Shown: piece by piece, positions 9,142-17,667 of the stretch
How the letters are laid out: every line of letters starts with the position of its first letter
How positions within the stretch are numbered: position 1 is the stretch's first letter
From: Ignavibacteria bacterium GWC2_36_12
GTDB lineage: Bacteria > Bacteroidota > Ignavibacteria > Ignavibacteriales > Ignavibacteriaceae
Reading direction: 5' to 3'
NCBI GenBank assembly: GCA_001802795.1
Contig: MGZZ01000068.1
Location: 20,227 to 58,709 of the forward strand
Length of the DNA: 38,483 bases
The notes under the pieces: generated by a model
Database searches by the model: none
The model's input: the letters and a program-made list of their open reading frames with translations, nothing else
Told to the model about the DNA's origin: nothing
Made by a program: the position numbers and the translations under genes

Positions 9142-10395
9142 ATGGAAAGAGTAACAAAAGAAGAAGTACCCTCCAAAATACTTCAGGCGCTTTTAAGTAC
9201 GGATTCAGACATTTCCGTTGATGGTGCTCTTGAGAATGAAATGATTCTGAATATGGGTCCGCAGCATCCTGCAACTCACGGTGTTTTAAGGCTGCTTTTA
9301 AGATTAGATGGTGAAACTGTTATAGCTTGTGTTCCCGAGCTTGGTTATTTGCATCGTGGATACGAAAAGATGGCTGAGAACATGACCTATTATGAATTCA
9401 TACCTCACACCGACCGCCTTGATTATCTTTCTCCAATGGCAAATAATGTAGCCTGGGCTATGGCAGTTGAGAAGCTTGCGGGAATTGAATCTCCTGCTCG
9501 TGCTCAATATATCAGAATGATGATTACTGAATTAGCAAGAATTGCATCTCATCTTGTCGCTATAGGTGCTCTTGCAATGGATGTTGGAGCTTTAACTGTT
9601 TTTCTCTGGACATTGAGAGAGAGAGAAAAAATTCTCGATATATGGGATATTCTTTGCGGTGCAAGATTTACAAACAGCTACACCCGTATTGGCGGGGTTG
9701 CCAATGATGCACAGCCCGAAGCACTCGCAAAAGTTAAATGGTTTATTGATCAGTATGAACCAAATCTTGATGAGTGTGAAAAGCTCATAAATACGAATCG
9801 TATTTTTATTGAGCGTTTGGATGGAGTTGGTGTTATATCGGCACAGGATGCAATAGAGATCGGGTTTACAGGACCAAATTTAAGAGGAAGCGGAGTTGAG
9901 TTTGATCTTCGCAGGGCAACTCCATATTTATTTTATAATGAAATTGATTTTAATATTCCTGTTTATAAGGAAGGCGATTGTCTAGCGAGATATTTTGTAA
10001 GAGCAGATGAGACAAGAGAGAGTATAAAAATTATTCGACAGGTGCTTGATAAGATGCCGCAGGGAGAAGTGCTGGCAAATAGCCCTAAAAAAGTTCTTCC
10101 TAAGAAAACCGAGATTTACAGTAAGATGGAAGAACTGATTCACGATTTTATGATCGTTAATTTTGGAATCAATCCTCCTGTTGGTGAAGTGTACAGTGCT
10201 GTTGAAAATCCTAAAGGCGAGCTTGGTTTTTACCTTGTAAGTAACGGTGAAGGGCGTCCCTGGAAATGTAAAATTCGTTCTCCCTCGATGGTAAATCTTC
10301 AGGCACTGCCTATGCTTGTGAAGGGGCATATGGTATCTGATGTTGTTGCAATAATCGGAAGTATAGACCCGGTTATGGGTGAGGCGGACAAGTAG
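9142..10395 (+). CDS. nuoD: NADH-quinone oxidoreductase subunit D
   Basis: A 417-residue 49-kDa-type subunit that forms the quinone-binding cavity together with NuoB. Conserved stretches include MGPQHPATHGVLRLLLRLDG, LGYLHRGYEKMAE, DRLDYLSPMANN, TNSYTRIGGV and the C-terminal half with GRPWKCKIRSPSMVNLQAL. The start at 9142 gives a 25-residue N-terminal lead before the conserved core, slightly long but preceded by no better start. Its last codons touch a 30-base repeat that begins an inserted cassette, so the nuoD-nuoE junction has been disturbed while the coding sequence stays complete. Confidence 0.96.
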   Translation: MERVTKEEVPSKILQALLSTDSDISVDGALENEMILNMGPQHPATHGVLRLLLRLDGETVIACVPELGYLHRGYEKMAENMTYYEFIPHTDRLDYLSPMANNVAWAMAVEKLAGIESPARAQYIRMMITELARIASHLVAIGALAMDVGALTVFLWTLREREKILDIWDILCGARFTNSYTRIGGVANDAQPEALAKVKWFIDQYEPNLDECEKLINTNRIFIERLDGVGVISAQDAIEIGFTGPNLRGSGVEFDLRRATPYLFYNEIDFNIPVYKEGDCLARYFVRADETRESIKIIRQVLDKMPQGEVLANSPKKVLPKKTEIYSKMEELIHDFMIVNFGINPPVGEVYSAVENPKGELGFYLVSNGEGRPWKCKIRSPSMVNLQALPMLVKGHMVSDVVAIIGSIDPVMGEADK

Positions 10396-10836
10396 TCATT
10401 TGTCAATGGTCATTGGTTATTTCTTAATAAATGGAGGGACAATGAAGTTAGAAGAATTACAAGTATATCAATTGGCAATGGAAATGGCAGAGAAAATTTG
10501 GATTATTGTCGTTAATTGGAATTATTTTGAAAAAGATACAATTGGAAAACAATTTGTTAGAGCTGCAGATTCGATTGCGGCTAATTTAAGTGAAGGCTTT
10601 GGAAGATATTTTTATAAAGAAAATAAACAGTTTTGTTATTATTCAAGAGGATCATTGTTCGAGACTTAAACATGGCTTGGCAAAGCGAAAAATCGATCAT
10701 TGATTGGGGATGAACAATTTAAAGAATTCAATGATGTTTGTGATTTAATTGAAAAAAAAACTTAATGGTTATATAAATTCAATTGGGAAAGAAAATAATT
10801 AATTTAATGACAAATGACGATTGACTAATGACTAAC
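10392..10836 (+). mobile_element. Inverted-repeat-flanked S23 cassette between nuoD and nuoE
   Basis: About 445 bases carry a broken S23 gene. The left end (10392-10421, GTAGTCATTTGTCAATGGTC then ATTGGTTATT) is a close reverse complement of the right end (10806-10836, AATGACAAATGACGATTGAC then TAATGACTAAC), matching at most positions. The right end contains the nuoE start codon. The arrangement resembles a small non-autonomous element that carried the gene. I see no transposase and no clear target-site duplication, so the mode of movement is unknown. Confidence 0.5.
10442..10802 (+). pseudogene. S23 / four-helix-bundle protein, degraded
   Basis: From ATG 10442, preceded by a strong GGAGG, the frame reads MKLEELQVYQLAMEMAEKIW and IGKQFVRAADSIAANLSEGF, then GRYFYKENKQFCYYSRGSLFET. 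This is the signature of the S23/IVP four-helix-bundle family first known from 23S rRNA intervening sequences. The frame stops at TAA 10667-10669, where the family has a Lys codon. Beyond it the homology continues in frame (TWLGKAKNRSLIGDEQFKEF, NDVCDLIEKK) up to a run of nine A at 10752-10760. One extra base there shifts the final LNGYINSIGKENN out of frame. A nonsense change plus a frameshift argue for decay. The family's function is unknown. Confidence 0.8.
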
Positions 10837-11313
10837 TTCAAATTTACTGAAGAGAATCTAAAGAGAATAGAAAACGAGATAAAGAAATACCCTGTAAAGC
10901 AACCCGCTGTAATGGCAGCGTTGTGGATTGCGCAGGAACAGAATGGCTGGATATCGGGAGAAGTTATTAAAGAAGTTGCATCTATTCTTGAAATGACAGC
11001 AGAAGAAGTTCTGGGTATAGTTTCTTTCTATACAATGTATCACCAGAAACCGATGGGGAAATATCACATTCAGGTTTGTACAAATGTTTCCTGTATGCTT
11101 AAAGGAGGTTATGATATTTTCGACCGGGTAAAAGAAAAATTAAATATTAATAATATGCAGGTAACTGAAGACAGTATATTTTCTCTTGAGGAAGTCGAAT
11201 GTATGGGTTCGTGTGGAACAGCACCAATGATTTCAGTGAACGAAGATTATTATGAGAATCTCGATAAAGAAAAAGTTGACCAATTGTTGAATTCTCTAAA
11301 AGAAAAGAATTAA
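10828..11313 (+). CDS. nuoE: NADH-quinone oxidoreductase subunit E
   Basis: A 161-residue thioredoxin-fold subunit of the NADH-dehydrogenase module, carrying the [2Fe-2S] cluster N1a. Ligands are Cys84 and Cys89 (VCTNVSCML) and Cys125 and Cys129 (VECMGSCGTAPM). The helical N-terminal domain shows ALWIAQEQNGWIS and VASILEMTAEEVLGIVSFYTM, both typical. The ATG lies within the right-hand repeat of the inserted cassette (ATGACTAAC), so the first residues MTN derive from repeat sequence, and the original leader or ribosome-binding site may have been replaced. It abuts nuoF with no gap. Confidence 0.96.
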   Translation: MTNFKFTEENLKRIENEIKKYPVKQPAVMAALWIAQEQNGWISGEVIKEVASILEMTAEEVLGIVSFYTMYHQKPMGKYHIQVCTNVSCMLKGGYDIFDRVKEKLNINNMQVTEDSIFSLEEVECMGSCGTAPMISVNEDYYENLDKEKVDQLLNSLKEKN

Positions 11314-12636
11314 ATGGAAAAGATTGTACTCCCAGACATAAAAAACTTCCACAAAATTGACGTTTATATAGTTAACGGCGGTTATTCGGCAGCAAAAAAA
11401 GCTTTTGCTCAATCACCTGATGACATAATTGACCAGGTTAAAAAATCTGGTTTGAGAGGCAGGGGGGGAGCCGCTTTCTCTGCAGGCTTAAAGTGGAGCT
11501 TTATGCCTAAAACTTCGGCTAAACCCAAATACCTTTGCATAAATGGCGATGAGAGTGAACCGGGTTCATTTAAAGACAGGCAGATTTTTGAATTCAATCC
11601 GCATCAACTAATTGAAGGAATTTTGATTACAGCTTATGCAATAGGGGCAAAAATTGCTTATGTATATATTCGTGGTGAATACCACAAATGGATAAAGTTA
11701 TTTAACATAGCATTGGAAGATGCTTATTCACAGGGATATGTTGGCGAAAAGATGAAGCAGAAATTCGGCACTGAGTTTTATTGCGATATCTTTATACATA
11801 AAGGTGCTGGAGCTTACATTTGTGGTGAGGAATCTGCTCTAATGAATTCTCTCGAGGGAAAGAGAGGATACCCCCGCATAAAACCGCCTTTCCCTGCACA
11901 GAATGGTTTATGGGGATGTCCAACAACGATAAACAATGTTGAAACAATTACAAACGTTCCTCCGATAATAAATAAAGGATGGGAATGGTTTTCTGCAATC
12001 GGGGAACAAAAGCATCCCGGTACATTACTTTACGGTATCAGTGGTCATGTAAATAAACCCGGTGTTTATGAGTTACCAACCGGTACTTTGTTAACAGATC
12101 TTATTTACAAATATGGTGGAGGCGTGCCGGGTGATAAGAAAGTTTTATGTGTTATTCCCGGCGGTTCTTCTATGCCTCCAATCAGAGGTGACCAGATAGA
12201 AGGTGTTAAGATGGACGCAGAATCTTTAAAGACTGTTGGTTCTGCAATCGGTACTGCCGGAGTTATGGTAATGGATGAAGATACCGATCTTGTTAAAGTT
12301 TTAGCCAGGATTGCAAAGTTCTATTATCATGAAAGCTGTGGACAATGCACGCCCTGCCGTGAAGGAACAGGATGGATGTTAAAAATCCTTAACAGGATTA
12401 TTGCCGGAAATGGTTCAATTTCAGATATTGATTTACTTATATCCGTTGCAAATAATATAGAAGGAAATACAATTTGTGCACTCGGTGAAGCAGCAGCGTG
12501 GCCGGTTAAATATATGGTTACTCGTTTCAGAGATTATTTTGAAAAAAGAGTAAGTAAAGAAGTTGTTTTGCCTGTTGCAAATAAAGTTCACTCTATGAGG
12601 GGGACAGCTATACCTTTAGCAGATATTAAAACCTGA
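11314..12636 (+). CDS. nuoF: NADH-quinone oxidoreductase subunit F
   Basis: The 440-residue NADH- and FMN-binding subunit of complex I. The glycine-rich loop GLRGRGGAAFSAGLKW (47-61) binds NADH. Residues 164-181 (GAGAYICGEESALMNSLE) contribute to the FMN site. The [4Fe-4S] cluster N3 ligands are Cys342, Cys345 and Cys348 (SCGQCTPCREGT) plus Cys388 (NTICALGE). It directly follows the nuoE stop, and the two form the electron-input module. No nuoG follows, although the E-F pair is normally next to it, so the rest of complex I must be encoded elsewhere. Confidence 0.96.
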   Translation: MEKIVLPDIKNFHKIDVYIVNGGYSAAKKAFAQSPDDIIDQVKKSGLRGRGGAAFSAGLKWSFMPKTSAKPKYLCINGDESEPGSFKDRQIFEFNPHQLIEGILITAYAIGAKIAYVYIRGEYHKWIKLFNIALEDAYSQGYVGEKMKQKFGTEFYCDIFIHKGAGAYICGEESALMNSLEGKRGYPRIKPPFPAQNGLWGCPTTINNVETITNVPPIINKGWEWFSAIGEQKHPGTLLYGISGHVNKPGVYELPTGTLLTDLIYKYGGGVPGDKKVLCVIPGGSSMPPIRGDQIEGVKMDAESLKTVGSAIGTAGVMVMDEDTDLVKVLARIAKFYYHESCGQCTPCREGTGWMLKILNRIIAGNGSISDIDLLISVANNIEGNTICALGEAAAWPVKYMVTRFRDYFEKRVSKEVVLPVANKVHSMRGTAIPLADIKT

Positions 12637-12719
12637 GCTAACAGTCTTCTTCAAAATCATTTCAAAACTTCTTTGCTCTACCTTCGTACATAAATATCTA
12701 TTTCATTATATTAGATAAT

Positions 12720-13241
12720 ATGAATAGCTCTAAATATCCAAAAGAATTATCCCGCGGGACAAATAATGTTGTAATAGCTTTGAATAAAAAAGAAGCAGGA
12801 AAAATATTTACTCCTGAATCCAGAGTGGAGATTTCTGTAGAAGCTGATAATCTGAAGTATGCAAATAAAATTAATGATCTTGTGGTAAAATTTATTAGAA
12901 TAGAGATGGAAGAGGATAGCCAGATACTTGTGATGGAGAGACTCAATATATTTGAACCAAGATCTTTTGAAGTTGAAGTCCGTGAAATTATGTATTCTGT
13001 TTTCATAGAAAAGCTGAAAGAGCTGCATTCAAACGGGTTTGTACATAGGGGTATAAAGGGACCTTCGGGGTATGGAGGAAAACTTTTTGACAACGTTGTA
13101 TTTACTTCAGAAGGAATAAGGCTGATTGATGTAGGAATTTCTGCGATTAAAGAGAAAGCGTGGGAAGATCTTTTTAAAAAATATGTTGATACTGAACTAA
13201 AGGAAACTGAAGAGTATTATTCTTTTATAATGGAAGTTTAA
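12720..13241 (+). CDS. Small kinase-like protein with an altered catalytic loop
   Basis: A 173-residue protein resembling a minimal eukaryotic-like protein kinase or lipopolysaccharide-kinase fold. I see a possible ATP-anchoring lysine in AGKIF (Lys28), a helix-C type Glu41 and a hinge-like QILVMERL. Then come LHSNGFVHRGIKG (103-114), LFDNVVFTSEGIRLIDVG with Asn125 and Asp137, and only a short C-terminal helix. The catalytic loop reads His-Arg-Gly where an active kinase has His-Arg-Asp, and nine residues are inserted before the Asn. The catalytic base therefore appears lost, pointing to a pseudokinase or a different chemistry. It lies alone between nuoF and a bidirectional terminator. The kinase relationship is inferred from motif order and needs a profile search. 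Confidence 0.5.
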   Translation: MNSSKYPKELSRGTNNVVIALNKKEAGKIFTPESRVEISVEADNLKYANKINDLVVKFIRIEMEEDSQILVMERLNIFEPRSFEVEVREIMYSVFIEKLKELHSNGFVHRGIKGPSGYGGKLFDNVVFTSEGIRLIDVGISAIKEKAWEDLFKKYVDTELKETEEYYSFIMEV

Positions 13242-13249
13242 TTGTAATT

Positions 13250-13284
13250 AATTGAACCTCGCCTTCCGAAGGTGAGGTTCAATT
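13250..13284. terminator. Bidirectional terminator hairpin
   Basis: AATTGAACCTC and GAGGTTCAATT pair perfectly around an inner CCTT/AAGG stem with a CCG loop and a single G-T wobble, giving a 16-base-pair hairpin. It lies between the convergent kinase-like gene and ferritin gene, with T/A-rich flanks on both sides, so it probably ends both transcripts. Confidence 0.8.
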
Positions 13285-13298
13285 ATTATCTTCAAAAA

Positions 13299-13796
13299 TT
13301 AAGAAGCAGAAGCCCTCATTCCTAATTCTCTATCAAGCATAATCAGACCGTTCTTATTATCGCCAATAAGTTTCAATCTATCAAGCAGTTTTAATGCAGT
13401 CGATTCTTCTTCTACCTGTTCGCTAACAAACCATTGCATAAAATTATTTGTAGCATAATCTTTTTCAGCAAGAGAAAGTTCTACTATTCCGTTTATTGAT
13501 TTTGATACAGATACTTCCTGGTCGAATGTCTCCTTAAAAATATCAACAGGAGCTTTCCAGGTTGCTTTCGGGGGATCTATTTTCATAAGTGTAACTTTTC
13601 CATGCCTGTCATTTATATAATCCAGGATTTTCATTGCGTGCCCGTATTCTTCCTCCGATTGCAGCCGGTACCAATGTGCAAATCCATCAAGACTTTCTGA
13701 TTTAAAATGTGCAGACATAGCGAGATAGGCATAAGAAGAGTATAATTCCTCATTGATCTGCTTATTAAGTGCCTTTAAGATTTTATCCTTTATCAT
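13299..13796 (-). CDS. ftnA: Ferritin (non-haem iron storage)
   Basis: A 165-residue bacterial ferritin that oxidises Fe(II) and stores the mineral core inside a 24-subunit shell in the cytoplasm. Ferroxidase ligands are in place: Glu17 (NEELYSSYAYL), Glu50 and His53 (QSEEEYGHAMKI), and later acidic and Gln positions in FVSEQVEEE. Tyr24 next to the iron site is also present. The shape DGFAHWYRLQSEEE is characteristic of FtnA rather than of bacterioferritin, and the haem-binding Met of bacterioferritin is not expected here. The ATG at 13796 is preceded by GAAGGAAAAGC. A strong hairpin lies directly downstream. No Fur-like operator is evident. Confidence 0.95.
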   Translation of the reverse strand: MIKDKILKALNKQINEELYSSYAYLAMSAHFKSESLDGFAHWYRLQSEEEYGHAMKILDYINDRHGKVTLMKIDPPKATWKAPVDIFKETFDQEVSVSKSINGIVELSLAEKDYATNNFMQWFVSEQVEEESTALKLLDRLKLIGDNKNGLIMLDRELGMRASAS

Positions 13797-13998
13797 GCTT
13801 TTCCTTCAGACATTTATTGGTTGGAGTTTATTATTGTTTTGGAAATTAATGTAAGAAAATGAAACAAAGACTGCAAATTTTTAATATTAATTAAAAATGG
13901 GCTTAATTTAAATAAAACGAAAGAATACGGTCATCTTTCTTACAGAAGAGCAACGCAATACTGATCGACTTACCTTTTAATTAGCTTTTGGTTTCTTT

Positions 13999-14006
13999 AT
14001 ATTTGC
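13999..14006 (+). promoter_or_regulatory. Bacteroidota-like -7 element before the helicase gene
   Basis: TATATTTG at 13999-14006 fits the TAnnTTTG element used by Bacteroidota primary sigma factors. It would place the transcription start near 14013, about 30 bases before the helicase ATG. No convincing TTTG box is seen at the expected upstream distance, so this is a weak call. Confidence 0.3.
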
Positions 14007-14043
14007 ACTCTAAAAAGCTAAAAAATACTACAAAAAAGGGCAT

Positions 14044-16227
14044 ATGATAAGTTTAAAATCCCTCAATGAGGAACAAAAGAAAGCCGTAAAACAAACTGAC
14101 GGACCGATTATGATAGTTGCCGGTGCCGGTTCGGGAAAAACACGAGTTCTTACATATAAAGTGGCATATCTTATCGATATGGGTGTAAACCCGGAAAATA
14201 TTCTTGCATTGACCTTTACAAACAAGGCCGCAAAGGAGATGAAAGAAAGAATACATGAACTGGTAGGCAGTAAAGCAAGTTCTATCTGGATGGGAACATT
14301 TCATTCTATCTTTGCAAGGATTTTAAGAATTGAATCAAAGCAGATTGGGTATGAAAGTAATTTTTCAATTTATGATGCTGAAGATTCTCACTCGCTTGTA
14401 CAAAACATCATATCGAATTTTAACATAGAACTCGAAGCTATTACATCTAATTCGATAAGACATAAAATAAGTTTTTTCAAGAACCATATGGTACTTCCAG
14501 GCGAATTCAAAAAGAAGCATATGCATTCTTTTATTGATGAAAAAGTTGCGGAGGTATTCGAGGAGTATCAGAAGCGTCTTTATGAAAATAATGCCATGGA
14601 TTTTGAGGACCTTCTTCTTAAGCCTATAGAACTTTTTAATAAGAAAAGTAATCTCTATCAAAAGTACAAAAAGAAGTTCAAGTATATTCTTGTTGATGAA
14701 TTTCAGGATACGAACAAAGCACAATATGAAATAATAAAAATGCTAATCAACAAGGATGGAAACATTTGTGTTGTCGGAGATGATGCCCAGAGCATTTATA
14801 GCTGGCGTGGTGCAAACCTTGGTAATATGCTCGACTTCGAAAAAGATTTTCTTAAAAGAAAAATATTTAAGCTCGAGCAAAATTATCGTTCTACAAAAAC
14901 TATCCTGTTAGCGGCAGATTCTATAATTAAGAATAACAAAGACCAGTTGATTAAAACTCTCTGGACAGAAAATAACGATGGAGAGTTATTAACCTTAATT
15001 AAATGTGCTGATGAAAAAGATGAGGCTTTCCAGATAGCCAAGTACATCAAACAGGAGATTTCGAAGAAAAAACTTTCTCTTAAAGATATTGCAATACTTT
15101 ACAGAACAAATGCCCAGTCACGTGCACTCGAAGATATATTCAGGCGGGAAAAAATTCCTTACAAAATAATTGGCGGAGTTGAATTCTATAAACGAAAAGA
15201 AGTAAAGGATATAGTTGCTTATTTAAGAGTTCTGTCTAATCATAATGATGAAGAAAGTTTATTAAGAATAATGAATTTTCCCCAGAGAGGAATAGGAAGC
15301 ACTACGATTAAAAGAATGATTGCGTTTGCAAGAAAGCACGATATTTCTCTCTACGATACTATGGCGAGGATTTTCGAGGTTATTGACATTAAAGAGAGAA
15401 TTCAAAAAAATGTTAAAGCTTTCAGGTTATTGCTTGAAAAGTACACCGATCTGAAAGACAAATTTTCTTTGGGCGAACTTTCACGGGCAATGGTGGATGA
15501 ATTAGGAGTATTAAAAATATTTAAAGAAGAGGGTACTCCCGAATCACGGGCTCGTTTGGAAAATATAAGCGAGTTGTTAAATTCGTTAAGCGAGTTTTCA
15601 AGTTCCAATAAAGATGCAAAGCTCGAGGAATATCTTGAAGATGTATCGTTGGTTTCTGATATTGATTTATATGAAGGCAAGGCAAATTCCGTAACATTGC
15701 TTACAGTACACAGTGCAAAAGGACTTGAGTTTCCTATTGTATTCATATCCGGTTGTGAAGAAGACATTTTCCCTCTTTCAAACCGCTTTAATTCCGATGC
15801 TACAGTTGAAGAAGAAAGAAGACTGTTTTATGTGGCGGTAACCAGAGCGCAGGAAAAGGTATATATATCTCATGCCCGTTCAAGATATCGTTTTGGTGAA
15901 GTTGCATATCAGAGCAGATCAAGATTTATTGATGAACTGAAGCCCGGCGTTCTTAAAGAAGTTAACGGAAGTATAGGGAGAAAATCATCGCAAAGGAAAT
16001 CTAAAAAAGAAATCTATTATGAATATTTTGAAACTGTTGATTATGAAGATTTTGACCAGGATAATAAATTTGTAAGACCCGGCAGCAGGGTTATGCACGA
16101 AAAGTTCGGGCTTGGAAAAGTCACACAAGTTACAGGAGCCGGGGAAATGCAGAAGGCGACTGTAATTTTTGAAGGTAACAACGTTAAACAACTAATGCTT
16201 AAATTTGCAAAATTAAAAATTCTGTAA
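14044..16227 (+). CDS. uvrD: UvrD/PcrA-family ATP-dependent 3'-5' DNA helicase
   Basis: A 727-residue superfamily 1A helicase that unwinds DNA in nucleotide excision and mismatch repair and removes recombinase filaments. Motifs in order: LNEEQKKAVK (Q motif), GAGSGKT at 27-33 (Walker A), ALTFTNKAAKEMKERI (Ia), ILVDEFQDTN with Asp218-Glu219 (Walker B), GDDAQSIYSWRGA (III), LEQNYRST (IV), TVHSAKGLEFPIVFISG (V) and RRLFYVAVTRAQEKVYI (VI). The C-terminus (PGSRVMHEKFGLGKVTQV...KATVIFEG) matches the Tudor-like tail of PcrA/UvrD that contacts RNA polymerase. Length is typical. It stands alone between a weak promoter and its own terminator. Confidence 0.95.
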   Translation: MISLKSLNEEQKKAVKQTDGPIMIVAGAGSGKTRVLTYKVAYLIDMGVNPENILALTFTNKAAKEMKERIHELVGSKASSIWMGTFHSIFARILRIESKQIGYESNFSIYDAEDSHSLVQNIISNFNIELEAITSNSIRHKISFFKNHMVLPGEFKKKHMHSFIDEKVAEVFEEYQKRLYENNAMDFEDLLLKPIELFNKKSNLYQKYKKKFKYILVDEFQDTNKAQYEIIKMLINKDGNICVVGDDAQSIYSWRGANLGNMLDFEKDFLKRKIFKLEQNYRSTKTILLAADSIIKNNKDQLIKTLWTENNDGELLTLIKCADEKDEAFQIAKYIKQEISKKKLSLKDIAILYRTNAQSRALEDIFRREKIPYKIIGGVEFYKRKEVKDIVAYLRVLSNHNDEESLLRIMNFPQRGIGSTTIKRMIAFARKHDISLYDTMARIFEVIDIKERIQKNVKAFRLLLEKYTDLKDKFSLGELSRAMVDELGVLKIFKEEGTPESRARLENISELLNSLSEFSSSNKDAKLEEYLEDVSLVSDIDLYEGKANSVTLLTVHSAKGLEFPIVFISGCEEDIFPLSNRFNSDATVEEERRLFYVAVTRAQEKVYISHARSRYRFGEVAYQSRSRFIDELKPGVLKEVNGSIGRKSSQRKSKKEIYYEYFETVDYEDFDQDNKFVRPGSRVMHEKFGLGKVTQVTGAGEMQKATVIFEGNNVKQLMLKFAKLKIL

Positions 16228-16229
16228 GA

Positions 16230-16253
16230 AAGTATTAGATTCTAATACTTTTT
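16230..16253 (+). terminator. Rho-independent terminator of the helicase gene
   Basis: AAGTATTAG (16230-16238) and CTAATACTT (16242-16250) form a nine-base-pair stem with an ATT loop, followed by TTT. It begins three bases after the helicase stop and only about 20 bases before the next gene. The stem is AT-rich, so read-through into the phosphofructokinase gene is possible. Confidence 0.6.
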
Positions 16254-16272
16254 ATGAAGGAGAAAATATAAT

Positions 16273-17667
16273 ATGTCGATAGCCCCTAAAAAACTTGCGA
16301 TTCTTGTAGCCGGAGGACCAGCTCCCGGCATTAACAGTGTTATAGGTGCAGCAACTATCCGAGCTATTGTTGAAGGTATTGAAGTAATTGGCGTAAGAGA
16401 CGGCTTTAAATGGCTGATGGAAGGAGATATTTCGCATACAAAGGAATTGACCATTGATAATGTGAGCCGTATTCATTTTAGAGGCGGTTCCTATATCGGT
16501 ATTTCACGTTCAAATCCGACCAAAGATAAAAAACATCTTGAGAATACGGTTACTTCTCTTTTAAGATTAAATGTTGACAAGCTCATAACAATTGGCGGTG
16601 ATGACACAGCATACAGTGCATTAAAAGTAGATGAAATGGCAGGCGAAAGAATAAAGGTTGTTCATGTTCCTAAAACTATTGATAACGATCTCGATCTCCC
16701 GCATGGCATTCCCACTTTCGGTTTTCAGACTGCAAGACATATTGGAGTAGAAGTAGTCAAGAATCTCATGGTTGATGCAACTACAACATCAAGATGGTAT
16801 TTTGTAGTTTCGATGGGAAGAAAGGCAGGGCATCTTGCTCTCAGCATAGGTAAAGCCGCCGGTTCAACTTTAACCCTTATACCGGAAGAATTCCCGGGTG
16901 ATGTTATTAAGCTTTCACATATGGTTGATGTTCTTGTAGGAGCAATTATTAAAAGATTGAGTTATGGAAAAAGCGATGGTGTTGCAATTCTTGCAGAAGG
17001 TCTTGTCGAAAGGCTTGATACAAGTGATCTTGAATCTTTGGTAGATATTGAAAGAGACGCCCATGATAACATCAGAATAGCTGAAATTAATTTCGGCGAA
17101 ATACTTAAGTATAAAGTTCAGGAGAAGTTGAAACAATATGGGCTTAAAGTAACTATAGTTGCCAAAAATATCGGTTATGAACTGAGATGTGCTGATCCTA
17201 TCCCGTACGATATGGAGTATACGCGTGATCTCGGCTTCTCAGCCGCACAGTTTATTATTAATGGCGGAAGTGGAGCAATGGTCTCTATACAGAACGGATA
17301 CTTTGTACCACTTTATTTTAATGAGATTGTAGATCCGCTTACAGGACGGACGAGAGTCAGAATGGTAGATCCTAGTTCAGAAACCTTTTATATAGCCAGA
17401 AGATATATGCTTAGGCTCAACCAGGCGGATTTTGAAGACCCGCATGAATTGGCAAAATATGCTGCAACATGTGGAATTTCTCTTGAAGAGTTCAGGAAAC
17501 AGTTCTATTATCTGATTGAGAATGACCTGCTGTATAAGTATCTGAAGGAAGGGAAAATAAAGCTGGCAACTGCTGATTCCAATGCAGTTTACAAACCTTT
17601 GCCAAAAACGAAAGGTAATGAGCCTAATGATATTAACGGTCTGGTAGTTGACCAGGTTAAATCATAG
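16273..17667 (+). CDS. pfp: Pyrophosphate-dependent phosphofructokinase
   Basis: Phosphorylates fructose 6-phosphate to the 1,6-bisphosphate using pyrophosphate, reversibly, in glycolysis and gluconeogenesis. The 464-residue length exceeds the roughly 320 of ATP-type PfkA. Key residues point to PPi: GGDDT (108-112), with Asp111 where ATP enzymes have Gly, and PKTIDND (133-139), with Lys134 where they have Gly. Other motifs are GGPAPGINSVI (14-24) and MGRKAGHLAL (181-190), typical of the long PPi-PFK group. The C-terminal 80 residues (ADFEDPHELAKYAATCGISL) are an extension of that group. A GAAGGAG ribosome-binding site precedes the ATG. A short gene on the other strand overlaps its last 11 bases. 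Confidence 0.93.
   Translation: MSIAPKKLAILVAGGPAPGINSVIGAATIRAIVEGIEVIGVRDGFKWLMEGDISHTKELTIDNVSRIHFRGGSYIGISRSNPTKDKKHLENTVTSLLRLNVDKLITIGGDDTAYSALKVDEMAGERIKVVHVPKTIDNDLDLPHGIPTFGFQTARHIGVEVVKNLMVDATTTSRWYFVVSMGRKAGHLALSIGKAAGSTLTLIPEEFPGDVIKLSHMVDVLVGAIIKRLSYGKSDGVAILAEGLVERLDTSDLESLVDIERDAHDNIRIAEINFGEILKYKVQEKLKQYGLKVTIVAKNIGYELRCADPIPYDMEYTRDLGFSAAQFIINGGSGAMVSIQNGYFVPLYFNEIVDPLTGRTRVRMVDPSSETFYIARRYMLRLNQADFEDPHELAKYAATCGISLEEFRKQFYYLIENDLLYKYLKEGKIKLATADSNAVYKPLPKTKGNEPNDINGLVVDQVKS

Noticed and set aside
10379-10669. Longer start at 10379 for the S23 frame
   Set aside because: It would run through the end of nuoD and the flanking repeat; ATG 10442 has a strong GGAGG and begins the family's conserved N-terminus.
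15402-15767. 121-codon minus-strand frame inside the helicase gene
   Set aside because: Antisense to conserved helicase motifs; composition is that of a codon shadow.
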